Part shown: piece by piece, positions 62,478 through 64,000 of the stretch
Numbering within the stretch: the stretch's first letter is position 1
Layout of the letters: each line of letters opens with the position of its first letter
Assembly (NCBI RefSeq): GCF_014764445.1
Contig: NZ_CP061721.1
Span: forward strand, 2,666,001 to 2,730,000
Reading direction: 5' to 3'
DNA: 64,000 bases
Source: Pseudarthrobacter sp. BIM B-2242
GTDB taxonomy: Bacteria; Actinomycetota; Actinomycetes; Actinomycetales; Micrococcaceae
The notes under the pieces: model-generated
Told to the model about the DNA's origin: nothing
What the model saw: the letters and a program-made list of their open reading frames with translations, nothing else
The model's database searches: none
Translations under genes and position numbers: made by a program

Positions 62478-63611
62478 ATGACTGAAAACCTCTACCTCGT
62501 TGCTTCCGGAGGGAATCCTAACTACGGCGATGAACTGATCGTGGCCTCTTGGCTGCGATTTCTGGCCCGCGTCCGACCCGATGCCACTGTTTGGCTGGAC
62601 TGCCCTCAGCCGGGTACCGCAAGCGCCCTGTTCGCTGGAATCCATCCCGGGTTCCACGCCACCAACACCCTCTGGCGTTCTTGCGCAGAAGCCCCCGACC
62701 AGTCTGCCCAGGCCGTATGGGAGCATGTGGACAATGCAGTAACCCGCGGCGGTACGCCAATGTATGACGTCGGGCTCATGGCGTTGGGGCAGGCGGATTC
62801 GATCCATCTTCTGGGCGGGGGCTACGTGAACGGGGTTTGGCCGGACCACGTGGGGCTGGTCGCGGGAATGGCCGCGGCGCAAAGGCTGAACGGATGCAGG
62901 CTCGCAGGTTCTGGGCTCGGCCTCATGCCGCTACCTGAGAACGCGGAACAATTAGCAAAGACTTTTGGGGACTTCTCGGACGTCACCGTCCGCGACGACG
63001 CCAGTGCAGAATTCCTTGGCTTAGAAACGGGACTGGACGATGTCTTCCTGGGCATTCTCCATGAGCTACGACGGAGCGCTGAGTCCCCCCTCGTTCAGTC
63101 CCGTGCCAAAGACGTGATGCTTTGCATCCAGAGCGATATGACCGACGCAGATACCTTCTCACGGCTCAGGGACAAACTGCGGGTAGTTGTCGAAAACTCT
63201 ATGGCCGCAGGCCTCTCTGTCGGTTACGCGGAGGCAATCCCGGGCTCCGATCGGAGGATGTTTGACGCCCTTGGCGGGATCATCCCGGAAGAGAACTTCG
63301 TCCCGTTTACGCAGGTCTGGAACGATGGCTTGCCTGTCCGCCGGGGACAACAGTGGTACACCACCAGGTTTCATCCGCACATGGTTGCTGCGGCCGCGGG
63401 GGCGAAGGGCGTGGCCATCGGCATCCTCGACGACTACTACGACATCAAGCATCGCTCGCTACTGGATCTGGGTTCCGGCTGGACCTACGCGTCCGCAAGC
63501 AGCCACAACGAACTTCCTGAACCCACCGGCTCCCCGGAATTCGAAGCTACCGCGGCCCGGTTGGCGAGCAGGAAGAGAACGGAAGCCCTGGCATTGTATC
63601 CGGTCCGCTGA
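62478..63611 (+). CDS. Polysaccharide pyruvyl transferase family protein
   Basis: The 377-residue protein starts ENLYLVASGGNPNYGDELIV, the GNxNxGDE-type start of the family, and has HLLGGGYVNGVWPDHVGL and ARDVMLC-like strands plus TTRFHPHMVAAAAGAKGVAI (His region) in the C-terminal half. It adds pyruvate ketals from PEP to sugars of secreted polysaccharides. No Shine-Dalgarno; TAACCT ends 6 bases before the ATG, suggesting a leaderless transcript. Confidence 0.88.
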   Translation: MTENLYLVASGGNPNYGDELIVASWLRFLARVRPDATVWLDCPQPGTASALFAGIHPGFHATNTLWRSCAEAPDQSAQAVWEHVDNAVTRGGTPMYDVGLMALGQADSIHLLGGGYVNGVWPDHVGLVAGMAAAQRLNGCRLAGSGLGLMPLPENAEQLAKTFGDFSDVTVRDDASAEFLGLETGLDDVFLGILHELRRSAESPLVQSRAKDVMLCIQSDMTDADTFSRLRDKLRVVVENSMAAGLSVGYAEAIPGSDRRMFDALGGIIPEENFVPFTQVWNDGLPVRRGQQWYTTRFHPHMVAAAAGAKGVAIGILDDYYDIKHRSLLDLGSGWTYASASSHNELPEPTGSPEFEATAARLASRKRTEALALYPVR

Positions 63612-63623
63612 GAGGCTGGCATG

Positions 63624-63653
63624 AGAAGGGGGAGGCCATGGCCTCCCCCTTCT
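63624..63653. terminator. Convergent-gene terminator palindrome
   Basis: A perfect 14-bp stem AGAAGGGGGAGGCC with its complement, with AT at its centre. It lies between the pyruvyl transferase gene and the convergent partial gene and can serve both. Confidence 0.75.
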
Positions 63654-63672
63654 GTCTACGGTGAAAAAATTC

Positions 63673-64000
63673 TTATCGAACAGTACGGGCCATCTTCGGT
63701 TTTGGATCGAACTTGATGCCTGCAAGGATGCGTTTTGCAACCCTGAGCTGCAGGCGGCGCCCTACCCCGCCCCTAATCATCCATGCAAAGGTTGTGATCA
63801 CGAACCTCATCCAAGCCAGCTTGTCATCGTGGTGCCACCGGTACGACGATTCGTTGCGCGCACCATAGAAAAACTTCCAGGCGTTCCCTGGATTCAGGTC
63901 GCCGAAGTTAACGCCGCGGTTCGTTGGCATGTCGTGAGTGACAAGGCTGTCCAGAATCTGAACACCAGGTCCATCAGCACTAATGCGAAGCGTGTATTCC
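63673..64000 (-). CDS. Probable glycosyltransferase, C-terminal part
   Basis: The frame is open from the window edge to the stop at 63673, about 108 codons. It contains TLRISADGPGVQILDSLVTH, NPGNAWKFFYGARNESSYRW and a basic tail KRILAGIKFDPKPKMARTVR. The FYGARN phrase resembles the tail of family 2 glycosyltransferases, where it precedes the membrane-associated end. An internal ATG at 63930 is not needed. Identity beyond this cannot be determined. Confidence 0.5.
   Translation of the reverse strand, partial: EYTLRISADGPGVQILDSLVTHDMPTNRGVNFGDLNPGNAWKFFYGARNESSYRWHHDDKLAWMRFVITTFAWMIRGGVGRRLQLRVAKRILAGIKFDPKPKMARTVR

Overview
The window is high-GC actinobacterial DNA, most likely a member of the Micrococcaceae close to Arthrobacter/Pseudarthrobacter. 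The support is a fused actinobacterial-type 2-oxoglutarate dehydrogenase (Kgd), a SigR/RsrA thiol-stress pair, the 24-residue ribosomal protein bL37, a SAM-IV-type riboswitch, an FtsEX operon, a Tad pilus locus of actinobacterial type, and many leaderless-looking starts. This is inferred from gene content and not from a marker-gene comparison.

Region 1-11 kb: the tail of a thermolysin-family (M4) protease followed by its probable inhibitor emfourin, a GlxA/AraC regulator, the RNA helicase HrpA, an alcohol dehydrogenase-HIT pair, and a divergent pair of sulfur enzymes (3-mercaptopyruvate sulfurtransferase and cysteine desulfhydrase) separated by a perfect 16-bp inverted repeat. Region 10.8-14.1 kb is a zinc module: zur facing a znuABC transporter operon preceded by a 23-bp Zur-like operator. 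Region 14-21.5 kb holds two CBS/CorC membrane proteins, kgd and an SGNH-like protein.

Region 21.5-35.7 kb: a DUF4097-PadR operon whose promoter is bracketed by matching inverted motifs; bL37; sigR-rsrA with a SigR-type promoter upstream; DoxX, aroA, rsgA and hisN; a SAM-IV riboswitch in front of a class V aminotransferase; a methyltransferase; an MntR-like regulator with two CrcB fluoride-channel genes; an HtrA-like protease without a visible signal peptide; and ssrA with smpB. Region 35.8-45.1 kb: cell-division ftsE-ftsX with an M23 peptidase, prfB, and a Tad-type pilus operon (tadA, B, C, a pilin-like gene, TadE/TadG-like genes).

Region 45.2-64 kb is a cell-envelope polysaccharide locus: galE, a secreted GH25 lysozyme with LGFP repeats that are almost identical at DNA level, several glycosyltransferases, a flippase, a large DUF6541-like membrane protein, an acyltransferase-SGNH protein and a pyruvyl transferase. 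It is interrupted by a decayed ISL3-family element into which an intact IS21-family element (istAB) has inserted. Both insertions can be delimited with terminal inverted repeats and target duplications. Several genes here look less GC-rich than the housekeeping part, which fits an exchangeable envelope locus.

I did not find a clearly new defence or biosynthetic system. The most informative signals are regulatory (paired operators, the SigR isoform arrangement, the shared sulfur-gene palindrome), the nested transposons and the homogenised LGFP array.
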